64,000 bases of DNA from Methylophilus medardensis (GTDB lineage: Bacteria > Pseudomonadota > Gammaproteobacteria > Burkholderiales > Methylophilaceae), in assembly GCF_006363915.1 (NCBI RefSeq), contig NZ_CP040946.1; one strand, 5' to 3'. A program made the position numbers and the translations under genes. This document shows, piece by piece, positions 45,036-53,095 of the stretch (within the stretch, counting starts at the first letter, position 1; each line of letters begins with the position of its first letter). A model generated the notes under the pieces. That model saw only the letters and a program-made list of their open reading frames with translations. It was not told the origin of the DNA and did not search any database.

Positions 45036-47171
45036 ATGCTGGTGCGTTTATTAAGGGAGATGTGTCGTCTGCTGTTCCGCGTGCAAGTGAGCGGTTTAGA
45101 GCATGTGCCACAAGAAGATAGAATACTGATTATTGCCAACCATGAATCCTTTTTGGATGGCTTATTGCTCGGGCTTTTTTTACCTAAACGCGCGACCTTC
45201 GTCGTGCACACCGGGGTATTAAAAAGCATATTTTTTCGCTGGTGGTTGAAACTGACCCCGCATTTATCGGTTGACCCAGCCAGCCCCTTGGCCATGAAAA
45301 AAGTCATTCAACGACTGCATGCGGGCGAAAATGTGGTGATTTTTCCTGAAGGACGCATCACGCTCACAGGCGCTTTAATGAAGGTTTATGATGGACCAGG
45401 ATTCGTGGCGGCCAAGACCGGCGTCAAGATTTTACCGGTGCGGGTTGAGGGCGCTGCGCAGTCTTATTTTGGCCGGTTGTCAGATGCCCATCCGCGTAAA
45501 TTATTCCCGCAAGTGTCTCTAAAAATATTGCCCGCCACTGAGATTCGTATTGAGCAGCATGGGCATCATGCACCGCTGACGGCCAAGCAGCGGCGCCGCA
45601 TTGCCGGTGAAGCTATGCGTAACATCATGCAGCATATGCTGTTTAAAACACAGCCCACCAAAACGCTGTTTGAGGCTTTTCTAGATACCGTAGACAAATA
45701 CGGCGCCAAAACGCGCATCATTGAAGACATGCACCAGATAGAAGACACCTATCAAGAAGTGCTCAAAAAGAGTCTGGCCCTGGGGCGACTTGCCTGCAAA
45801 GTCAGTCAGCCTAACGAGGCGGTGGGGGTGCTGATGCCCAACATCACCAACACGCTGGCATTGGTGCTGGGCATGAGTGCGTTTAAAAGAGTGCCTGCCA
45901 TGCTCAACTTTACCGCAGGTGCAGAGGGCATGCGCAATGCCTGTATTGCAGCCAATATCAAGACCGTGATCACCTCGCGCAAGTTTATTGAGGCGGCGAA
46001 GCTTGAGGAGACGGTGGCGCAACTACGCGATTTAAATATCGTTTATCTCGAAACACTGCGCAGCCAGTTTGGGATGTTAGATCGCGCATGGTTAATGGGC
46101 TACGCTTTACATTACCCCCGCGCAGCAATGGAGCCAGCCACCGCAGAAGATACCGCTGTGATCCTATTTACCTCGGGATCTGAGGGAAAACCCAAGGGTG
46201 TCGTGCACAGCCACAAAAGTATCTTGGCGAATACCCACCAGATCTCCGCGATGCTAGATTTTAGTCCCTCCGATAAATTCATGATGGCGTTACCGCTGTT
46301 TCATGCGTTTGGGTTTACGGGGGCTTTGCTACCGTTGTTCAATGGCATTCCTATTTTGCTGTTTCCTTCACCGTTGCAATACAAATTAATCCCAGAGGTC
46401 ATTTATGACAAGGGGTGTACGGTGTTTTTCTCGACCAGCACATTTTTAGGCAATTACGCCAAATTCGCCCATCCTTATGACTTTTATAAATTGCGCGTGG
46501 TGTTTGCCGGGGCAGAAAAACTCAACGATGAAGTGCGCAAAATTTATCACGAAAAATTTGGCATCCGCATTCTTGAGGGCTACGGCACCACCGAATGTGC
46601 ACCGGTGGTGACGGCCAACACCCCCATGGCCAATCGTACCGGCAGTGTGGGTCAACTGTTGCCCGGCATGCAATACACACTGACGCCGGTTCCCGGCATT
46701 GAAAAGGGCGGATTGCTGTCGGTGAAGGGCGATAACGTCATGCAAGGCTATTACTTATTTGACCAACCCGGTGTTCTGGTGGCGCCCAAGGATGGCTGGT
46801 ACGAGACGGGTGATGTGGTAGAAGTCGATGCGGAGGGGTTTATTCATATTAAAGGCCGCGTGAAGCGATTTGCTAAGGTGGCCGGTGAGATGGTTTCGCT
46901 TGAAGTGGTCGAGAAAATTGCCAGCACCGCCGCGCCGGAGCAATTCCATGCGGCCACCACGGTGCCGGATGCCAGCCGGGGCGAAAGCATCGTGCTATTT
47001 ACTACGGATGCCAAACTCAAGCGCGAAGATTTGCAGATTGTCGCTAAAAATCTAGGCTCGCCTGAGATTGCCATTGCACGTAAGTTGATTGTAGTGGACC
47101 AGATTCCAGTATTGGGCACTGGTAAAACAGATTACGTGACACTGAAACACATGGCGGAGCAGGCGGTATGA
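45036..47171 (+). CDS. aas: Bifunctional acyl-ACP synthetase / 2-acylglycerophosphoethanolamine acyltransferase
   Basis: A 711-residue two-domain membrane-associated enzyme that repairs lysophospholipids. Residues 1-200 form a PlsC-like acyltransferase with NHESFLD (His36, Asp41) and FPEGRITLTG. Residues about 230-700 form an adenylate-forming acyl-ACP synthetase with the P-loop FTSGSEGKPKG (about 378-388) and GYGTTECAP (about 519-527). It has an AAGGG site upstream and overlaps lplT by four bases. E. coli keeps lplT-aas together too, but in the opposite order. Confidence 0.93.
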   Translation: MLVRLLREMCRLLFRVQVSGLEHVPQEDRILIIANHESFLDGLLLGLFLPKRATFVVHTGVLKSIFFRWWLKLTPHLSVDPASPLAMKKVIQRLHAGENVVIFPEGRITLTGALMKVYDGPGFVAAKTGVKILPVRVEGAAQSYFGRLSDAHPRKLFPQVSLKILPATEIRIEQHGHHAPLTAKQRRRIAGEAMRNIMQHMLFKTQPTKTLFEAFLDTVDKYGAKTRIIEDMHQIEDTYQEVLKKSLALGRLACKVSQPNEAVGVLMPNITNTLALVLGMSAFKRVPAMLNFTAGAEGMRNACIAANIKTVITSRKFIEAAKLEETVAQLRDLNIVYLETLRSQFGMLDRAWLMGYALHYPRAAMEPATAEDTAVILFTSGSEGKPKGVVHSHKSILANTHQISAMLDFSPSDKFMMALPLFHAFGFTGALLPLFNGIPILLFPSPLQYKLIPEVIYDKGCTVFFSTSTFLGNYAKFAHPYDFYKLRVVFAGAEKLNDEVRKIYHEKFGIRILEGYGTTECAPVVTANTPMANRTGSVGQLLPGMQYTLTPVPGIEKGGLLSVKGDNVMQGYYLFDQPGVLVAPKDGWYETGDVVEVDAEGFIHIKGRVKRFAKVAGEMVSLEVVEKIASTAAPEQFHAATTVPDASRGESIVLFTTDAKLKREDLQIVAKNLGSPEIAIARKLIVVDQIPVLGTGKTDYVTLKHMAEQAV

Positions 47172-48478
47172 ATCCATTCAGCTTAATGCGCCAGCAGCGC
47201 TTTGGCCCTTTTTTCTGGACACAAGGTCTAGGGGCATTTAACGATAACGTGTTTAAAACCGCCTTGATCACGCAAGTCGCGTTCAACACGGCCAGCTTGA
47301 CCGCCTTAGATGGGGCCATGCTAGCGACATTGTTGCCTGGGCTATTTATTTTGCCATTTTTTTTGTTTTCGGCCTCGGCTGGACAACTGGCCGATAAATA
47401 TGAGAAGTCGCAGATTATCCGGCTAGTGAAGCTGCTGGAGATTTGCATCATGTTGTTCGCCAGTATCGGATTTTTAAGCCGTAGCCTGCTGATGTTGGCG
47501 TTAGCACTATTTTTGATGGGGGTGCACTCTACGCTGTTTGGCCCGGTGAAATATTCTTATTTGCCACAGCATTTGCAACCGCAGGAGCTGACTGCCGGCA
47601 ATGGCCTGATTGAAATGGGCAGTTTTGTCGCGATTTTGCTCGGGCAGGTACTCGGGGCGTGGTTAGGCAGTCTAGAACAGCACGCATTGTTTACCAGCCT
47701 GAGTGTTTTGTTGATTGCAATTTCAGGCTATCACCTCAGCCGCGGGGTGCCGCTATCCCCTGCGGCTGACCCCAGCATCCGCATTAACTGGAACCCGATC
47801 ACCGAAACGATTAAGAATGTGCGGCTATTTTGGGCGCAGCAAACCTTGTGGGTCGCCATTGTCGCCATATCATGGTTCTGGTTTTTTGGTGCGACCCTGT
47901 TGGCACAGTTTCCAAATCTGGCCAAGCAGGTGCTGCAGGGGAGTGAGCGTGATTTCATTAGTTTGTTGTCCACCTTTTCGCTGGGGGTGGGCATCGGCTC
48001 GCTCTGGTGTGAAAAGCTTACTAAAGGGAAGCCGGCCTTGGGGTTAGTGATGCTTGGCGCTGTCGGCATGTCGGTGTTTACTTGGGATTTTGCTTATACG
48101 GTAAGCAATCTGCAGCAACAGTTGCTGATGCAACCCTCCCTGACTCTGCATACGCTTGCGGGGCTTGGCTACTGGCGCATGCTTGTTGATGTAGCTTTGT
48201 TGGGCGTGTGCGGCGGGGTCTATATCGTGCCTCTATACGTGCTGCTGCAAAGCCGTGCTGAAGCCGGCTATCAATCACGTGTTATCGCTGCCAATAACAT
48301 TATGAACGCCTTGTTCATGGTGGTCTCGGCAGGCTTTTCGCTGTGGTTGTTTGGCATGGGGGCCACGATTGCCGAATTGTTTGCCATTACGGCGGCAGTC
48401 AATCTATTGGTTGCCTTATACCTATGTTTACGGCAACCGGAGTATTGGCAAAGTACGCGTGATTTTTTAAAGCAATAA
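47168..48478 (+). CDS. lplT: Lysophospholipid transporter LplT (MFS)
   Basis: A 436-residue major facilitator with about 12 hydrophobic segments, including GAFNDNVFKTALI near the N-terminus, which is characteristic of LplT. It flips lysophospholipids across the inner membrane for re-acylation by Aas. It overlaps aas upstream, and its stop overlaps the start of the next gene (TAATG), so the three are probably translated together. Confidence 0.92.
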   Translation: MNPFSLMRQQRFGPFFWTQGLGAFNDNVFKTALITQVAFNTASLTALDGAMLATLLPGLFILPFFLFSASAGQLADKYEKSQIIRLVKLLEICIMLFASIGFLSRSLLMLALALFLMGVHSTLFGPVKYSYLPQHLQPQELTAGNGLIEMGSFVAILLGQVLGAWLGSLEQHALFTSLSVLLIAISGYHLSRGVPLSPAADPSIRINWNPITETIKNVRLFWAQQTLWVAIVAISWFWFFGATLLAQFPNLAKQVLQGSERDFISLLSTFSLGVGIGSLWCEKLTKGKPALGLVMLGAVGMSVFTWDFAYTVSNLQQQLLMQPSLTLHTLAGLGYWRMLVDVALLGVCGGVYIVPLYVLLQSRAEAGYQSRVIAANNIMNALFMVVSAGFSLWLFGMGATIAELFAITAAVNLLVALYLCLRQPEYWQSTRDFLKQ

Positions 48479-50106
48479 TGGAAAAGCCTATGCGTCGTCT
48501 GTTGGGAGTGGGGGTGAGCTTGATGTCGATATTTGCGTATGGCGACACCCATGTGGATGCGCTGGGGTTATACCAACCTAGCCAGTTTGAGGTTGAACAA
48601 GGGGCGGCGTGCACACAATGTCGGGTCTCGCCCCAGGCGCGATGGTATTTTCGCCACGAAACGTTTTTGGTGCCGAGACAAGGAGAGCCGGTCGTCACGA
48701 TTGAAGACAGTAAGCACTGGCTGGAGGATGTTGAGGCATTGAACCCCACGGCGTTACCCTCGCTGGTGTGGACGGGCTCTCGCCACCTGTGGACGCAGAT
48801 GACTTTAGAGGGGCACACGCAGCGTGTGACCACGGCTGATGGTCAGCGCTTTCAATTTGCACTGGTGCCAAAAATTGCCAGTAACCGGTCTTATTGGAAC
48901 GCACGCACCACGGATTTCTTTGCTAACCAACCGTTGCGCATCCGAGGTGAACTGGTCGATCAGACGGTAATTGCGCGCACGGTGTGGCCGCAAGCCTACA
49001 AGCTGGATTTAGCCGCAACCATGCGGCCGTTGCAAGCCGAAGAAAGTCTGCAATCGCTGGTGCAAGATGCAAAGGGCGGCGCGCGGCGGCCACACGAGAG
49101 CCGTTTGTTGTGGGAGAAATCACCTGGTCTGGCGCAACAATCCGCAGGAAAAGCAGTGTTGGGTATTTTGCTCAATGGGGCGCAAGGCGACGACGATGAA
49201 GCGCATGGCGGGCATTTCGCGCTGGCGACTGGCCACGTGGCTGCCGATGGCGGCTATGCGTCTTGGTTAGTCAACAATTACTACAGTTTGGCCACCCACA
49301 GTGAGAAAGGCATTATTGCCGGGGTCACGCCATTTGATCAATATATGGGCGATCTCAATAGTGGGCAGGCATTTTATCGCCCTTCCTATATGGTGGTGGC
49401 CGTGTTTAGTCAGCCGCAGGTGCCCAGCCAGGTGCAAGCACTCAGCAACCGCGTGATGCAACATTTTTATCGTCACGATATTGTTTATGACCATGCACTC
49501 GAAAATTGCGCAGGCATCAGTATGGATACTTTGCGTCAATTGGGTTGGCGTGTGCCTTTGCGCGGGGTAGAGAGCTCGCTCAAGGCCAGCGCAGCCTACT
49601 GGGTCGTTGCAGCCACCGAGCACAGCCTACAAAAAGGACGCGCGATGTACGATTACCTCAATACTGAAATGACGCGCTTATTTCCGGCGGTAGCGTTTGA
49701 TGCGATCGGGAATGACCTGTTACATATTGCCCGCACCGGTCAGACAACCACCTTGGATGCTGGCGTCATGCAAGGCATGGCCAGCCAGTTAGAAGCGATT
49801 TATTTTGTGCGTATTCCACAAATTCCATCTAGTCGAGCGGACGGTCAGGCGCCGGTCTATCGGTTTGCCCAGTATTTGCAGCAGGCGCCAGCCGACAGAA
49901 GCCAATGGAAAATCATTCCGGTCACGCCTAATCCTTTGCCCAATCATTTACAACCTGATGTGCCGACACAAGCGCCGCGACCTGCATTGTTACCGCTCCC
50001 GGCATTCTTGATGTTGGTGAGTGTGATTGGCTTGGTGGCGCTGCTGCTATATTGCGCTTGGCGTTGGCTCAAGCGAAACGCGCAGATTCATCCTACAGGC
50101 AAATAA
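48478..50106 (+). CDS. Membrane-anchored papain-like (DUF4105/NlpC-like) protein, unknown role
   Basis: A 542-residue protein with a short N-terminal signal (about 5-20), a large periplasmic region and a C-terminal membrane helix (about 507-530) with a short basic cytosolic tail. Two conserved-looking blocks suggest a permuted papain-like catalytic core: AHGGHFALATGH with His243/His246, and YDHALENCAGISMDTLRQLGW with Cys344. The order His before Cys resembles DUF4105 or permuted NlpC/P60 hydrolases. I cannot name a family with certainty. Its start overlaps the lplT stop, so it is coupled to the aas-lplT lysophospholipid-repair genes; a lipid- or envelope-acting acyl/peptide hydrolase is possible but unproven. 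Confidence 0.65.
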   Translation: MEKPMRRLLGVGVSLMSIFAYGDTHVDALGLYQPSQFEVEQGAACTQCRVSPQARWYFRHETFLVPRQGEPVVTIEDSKHWLEDVEALNPTALPSLVWTGSRHLWTQMTLEGHTQRVTTADGQRFQFALVPKIASNRSYWNARTTDFFANQPLRIRGELVDQTVIARTVWPQAYKLDLAATMRPLQAEESLQSLVQDAKGGARRPHESRLLWEKSPGLAQQSAGKAVLGILLNGAQGDDDEAHGGHFALATGHVAADGGYASWLVNNYYSLATHSEKGIIAGVTPFDQYMGDLNSGQAFYRPSYMVVAVFSQPQVPSQVQALSNRVMQHFYRHDIVYDHALENCAGISMDTLRQLGWRVPLRGVESSLKASAAYWVVAATEHSLQKGRAMYDYLNTEMTRLFPAVAFDAIGNDLLHIARTGQTTTLDAGVMQGMASQLEAIYFVRIPQIPSSRADGQAPVYRFAQYLQQAPADRSQWKIIPVTPNPLPNHLQPDVPTQAPRPALLPLPAFLMLVSVIGLVALLLYCAWRWLKRNAQIHPTGK

Positions 50107-50200
50107 GACAACGCTGATAGGCCGCAAGCGCAGACTGACCTTTAATAGCCCAATGCGCAATCAAGCGCATCTCACGTTATTGCTCATTAAAGGACATACC

Positions 50201-50578
50201 ATGCGTACACTGTTCACTACTTTATTATGTTTAATGTTCACACTCCCCGCCGCTCAAGCAGCACCTAGTCAAGATGATGCAGCGACCATGGGTACTTCAG
50301 ACAGTCCGCAAGTGCAACGCCAACAGCGATCAACTGATAAAGGGCCGGTCGGCGTGCATCAAGATGGCGTGCCAAATGACGAAAGCAACTTGGGCAATGC
50401 AAATAGCCCTCAAGTGAAAGCACAAAACAAGAAAACTGAGAAAGGCTTGAGTGAGCGGCCTGAAAAAAATCATCGAAACCCTTTGCTGAAAAACAAGCAT
50501 GAAAAAGCTGGCACCACGCAGGGGAACCCGATACAACCTACTTCTCCTGAAGCTGCGCCACCAGCCACCACCCATTAA
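50201..50578 (+). CDS. Secreted repeat-bearing hypothetical protein, 125 residues
   Basis: The frame is open upstream into the preceding gene, but the ATG at 50201 begins a clean signal peptide (about 1-20, ending PAAQA), so I choose it. The mature part is hydrophilic and probably disordered. It contains two diverged copies of a ~16-residue unit, DSPQVQRQQRSTDKGP and NSPQVKAQNKKTEKGL, about 38 residues apart, then a Pro/Thr-rich tail. Function unknown; it may bind nucleic acid or wall polymers through its basic repeats, but this is a guess. Confidence 0.65.
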   Translation: MRTLFTTLLCLMFTLPAAQAAPSQDDAATMGTSDSPQVQRQQRSTDKGPVGVHQDGVPNDESNLGNANSPQVKAQNKKTEKGLSERPEKNHRNPLLKNKHEKAGTTQGNPIQPTSPEAAPPATTH

Positions 50579-50637
50579 TGGCCCATTAGCTGGTGCGCTA
50601 ACAGATTGATTCATTTTTTTATGTGAGTTTGATTCGT

Positions 50638-51027
50638 ATGTCATTGGTGATTCATCGAAAATTGCTACTCACCGCCCTGATTTGCTTATTGTTGTACCAA
50701 GTGGGCACTTGGATTACGGTGGTCGCAGGGGCCGTGTGGGGCGCGGGGGCGGCGCTCATCGTGGCGATCGTCTCTTATTTTTGCGCGCGTCTTGCCAAGC
50801 GCGGCGCCAACAGCACACTTTGGTTCATTTTGCCTACCTTGTTATTTACAGGGGTGCCTTTATGCATCACCGTCTGGCGATTGTTTACCACGGAGGCCGA
50901 TTGGATGGATGCCGGGCTTGATTTGGTGCCCTTGCTAGTCGGTTTCGCGGTGCCTGTGACACTGTTATCGGTGGTGTATCTAGATTTGCGCAAAAAAACG
51001 CTTTTGGCAGACGCGCGTTCGCAGTGA
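50638..51027 (+). CDS. Small membrane protein, 129 residues
   Basis: An inner-membrane protein with about four hydrophobic segments (10-24, 28-46, 60-78, 93-115) and no recognised motif. A GTG at 50623 lies in the same frame, but the ATG at 50638 gives a more usual membrane start (MSLVIHRK). It is 71 bases upstream of the LtaS-type gene and may be its operon partner. I do not recognise a family. Confidence 0.65.
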   Translation: MSLVIHRKLLLTALICLLLYQVGTWITVVAGAVWGAGAALIVAIVSYFCARLAKRGANSTLWFILPTLLFTGVPLCITVWRLFTTEADWMDAGLDLVPLLVGFAVPVTLLSVVYLDLRKKTLLADARSQ

Positions 51028-51098
51028 GTAGGCTTTGCATTAACAATCCAGAATAACCCGTTATAATCACACGCTTGAATCAATCTGATTAAGCAAAC

Positions 51099-53087
51099 AT
51101 GCAATCAAGTTACTTCGGCAAGCCGCGTTCAACCTCTAAATTGTGGGCCATCGGTCATTGGTTTGGCCCCTATGCCCCGCTGATCGTGATGTTTATCAGT
51201 GGGCTGATCTTTCTTTCACTCACGCGCTTTGGTTTAGTCCTCTGGAAGTGGGAGCGTGTGTATGCAACTGGCGAGTTGAGCCAGATTTTATTGCAAGGGG
51301 TGCGGGTCGATGTCATCCAGTTAGGCTTACTGGCGCTGATTCCAGTCTTGTTATCGCCAGTCTTAGCCATCCGCAAATGGTTTTATATTTGGCGTGGACT
51401 CACTTTTTACTGGGTGCTGTTGTCACTAGTGTTACTGGTGTTCCTAGAGGCCGCCACGCCAGGCTTTATCCACGAATACGATGTGCGTCCTAACCGTATT
51501 TTTGTTGAATACCTGAAGTATCCGCATGAGGTGTTTGGCATGCTTTGGCAAGGCTTTAAGTCTGAGCTGATATTCGGTTTAGTCATGACCTTGCTGGCCT
51601 TTGCGCTGGTGGCCAAACTGCTACAGCCTTGGCGTCAGGCGCAGCCTACCTGGGCGAATCCGGCCTTGTGGTTGAGTTGGCCGTTGATTTTGTTGCTGAC
51701 GGTGATGGGTGTGCGCTCAACCCTGACGCACCGTCCGGCTAACCCTGCGTTGTTTGCGATTACGCAAGACAGCATGGTCAACAGCCTGATTCTAAACTCC
51801 ACCTATTCGGTGTTTTATGCCGCCTACAGTTTGCAGCACGAAGCAAAATCCAGCGCGATTTATGGCAAGTTGCCGCGGGAGAAAATATTTGCGTTAACCG
51901 GTGCGAAAGAGGCCGATATCCCTACGCTGACCACATTGGTGCCCACCGTCAAGCGGGATAAGCCGCTCAATCTGGTGATTTTGCTGCAAGAAAGTCTAGG
52001 CGCGGGTTTTGTGGCGTCGTTGGGGGGCAAACCGGTCACGCCCAATTTAGAAAAACTGAAGTCTGAAGGCATTTGGTTTACGCATTTGTATGCGACCGGC
52101 ACGCGTTCCGTGCGCGGCATAGAGGCAGTGGTGACGGGTTTTCAGCCGACCCCCTCAGACAGTACCGTCAAGCTGGATTTAAGCCAAAAAAACTTTTTTA
52201 CCTTGGCGTCCGTGCTGTCTAAACATGGCTATCTCACCGAATTTATTTATGGCGGTGAATCCCATTTTGATAACATGCGCCGTTTTTTTATGGGCAATGG
52301 TTTTCAGCAAATCACCGATCAGCCAGAATTTAAAAATCCAGTATTTGTGGCGAGCTGGGGCGCGTCAGACGAAGATTTGCTGAACAAAACGCATGAACAA
52401 TTGATGGCACATCATGCCAGTGGCAAGCCATTTTTTACCTTGGCTTTTAGCTCGTCTAACCATGCGCCATTTGAGTTTCCGGATGGCCGCATCACTCTGT
52501 ATGAGCAGCCAAAGGCGACAGACAATAATGCGGTCAAATATGCCGATTATGCGATTGGTGAGTTTATTAAAAAGGCCAAAGCAAGCCCTTATTGGCAAGA
52601 CACCGTATTTTTAATTGTAGCCGACCACGATATTCGTGTGCGCGGCGACTCATTGGTGCCGATTGAGCATTTTCATATCCCAGCGTTGATTCTAGGCGGT
52701 GCAGTGCAGCCTAAGACCGTCGATGCGATTGCCAGTCAGATCGATTTGCCAGTGACGATGTTGTCTCTGATGGGGATTGAAGCCCAACATCCGATGACCG
52801 GACAGGATTTGTCTAATGTAAGTGCTGACTATCGTGGCCGCGCCATGATGCAATACAACTATAACTTTGGGTGGATGCAGCAAGTTGGGCAAACCGCTGC
52901 GGATAACGCAGTGGTGGTCTTGCGCGAAGGCAAGCCCGCTGCATTTGGGCATTACGACCCGACCAGCAAACAGTTGCAAAACACGGTTGCGCCTGCGGAT
53001 GGCGACGCCTTGGCGGAGCGTGCGTTGGCTAACAGCTTATTACCTGCGTTGCTCTACAAAGAACAACGTTATCGCCTCCCTGAGTAA
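51099..53087 (+). CDS. LtaS/MdoB-type sulfatase-fold membrane enzyme
   Basis: A 662-residue protein with five N-terminal membrane segments (about 25-45, 65-85, 95-117, 145-168, 182-200) and a periplasmic alkaline-phosphatase/sulfatase fold. Metal-site elements are LQESLGAG (Glu), the nucleophile Thr in YATGTRSVRG (about 331-340), FIYGGESHFDN and VADHDIRV. The layout is that of phosphoglycerol or phosphoethanolamine transferases (LtaS, OpgB, EptA). The donor and acceptor cannot be inferred. It lies eight bases before the TIM-barrel-kinase gene and probably acts with it on a surface glycan. Confidence 0.88.
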   Translation: MQSSYFGKPRSTSKLWAIGHWFGPYAPLIVMFISGLIFLSLTRFGLVLWKWERVYATGELSQILLQGVRVDVIQLGLLALIPVLLSPVLAIRKWFYIWRGLTFYWVLLSLVLLVFLEAATPGFIHEYDVRPNRIFVEYLKYPHEVFGMLWQGFKSELIFGLVMTLLAFALVAKLLQPWRQAQPTWANPALWLSWPLILLLTVMGVRSTLTHRPANPALFAITQDSMVNSLILNSTYSVFYAAYSLQHEAKSSAIYGKLPREKIFALTGAKEADIPTLTTLVPTVKRDKPLNLVILLQESLGAGFVASLGGKPVTPNLEKLKSEGIWFTHLYATGTRSVRGIEAVVTGFQPTPSDSTVKLDLSQKNFFTLASVLSKHGYLTEFIYGGESHFDNMRRFFMGNGFQQITDQPEFKNPVFVASWGASDEDLLNKTHEQLMAHHASGKPFFTLAFSSSNHAPFEFPDGRITLYEQPKATDNNAVKYADYAIGEFIKKAKASPYWQDTVFLIVADHDIRVRGDSLVPIEHFHIPALILGGAVQPKTVDAIASQIDLPVTMLSLMGIEAQHPMTGQDLSNVSADYRGRAMMQYNYNFGWMQQVGQTAADNAVVVLREGKPAAFGHYDPTSKQLQNTVAPADGDALAERALANSLLPALLYKEQRYRLPE

Positions 53088-53095
53088 CCATCGCT

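Noticed and set aside
50027..50200. N-terminal extension of the repeat-bearing secreted protein
   Set aside because: It overlaps the preceding gene in another frame, and a clean signal peptide begins at the ATG at 50201.
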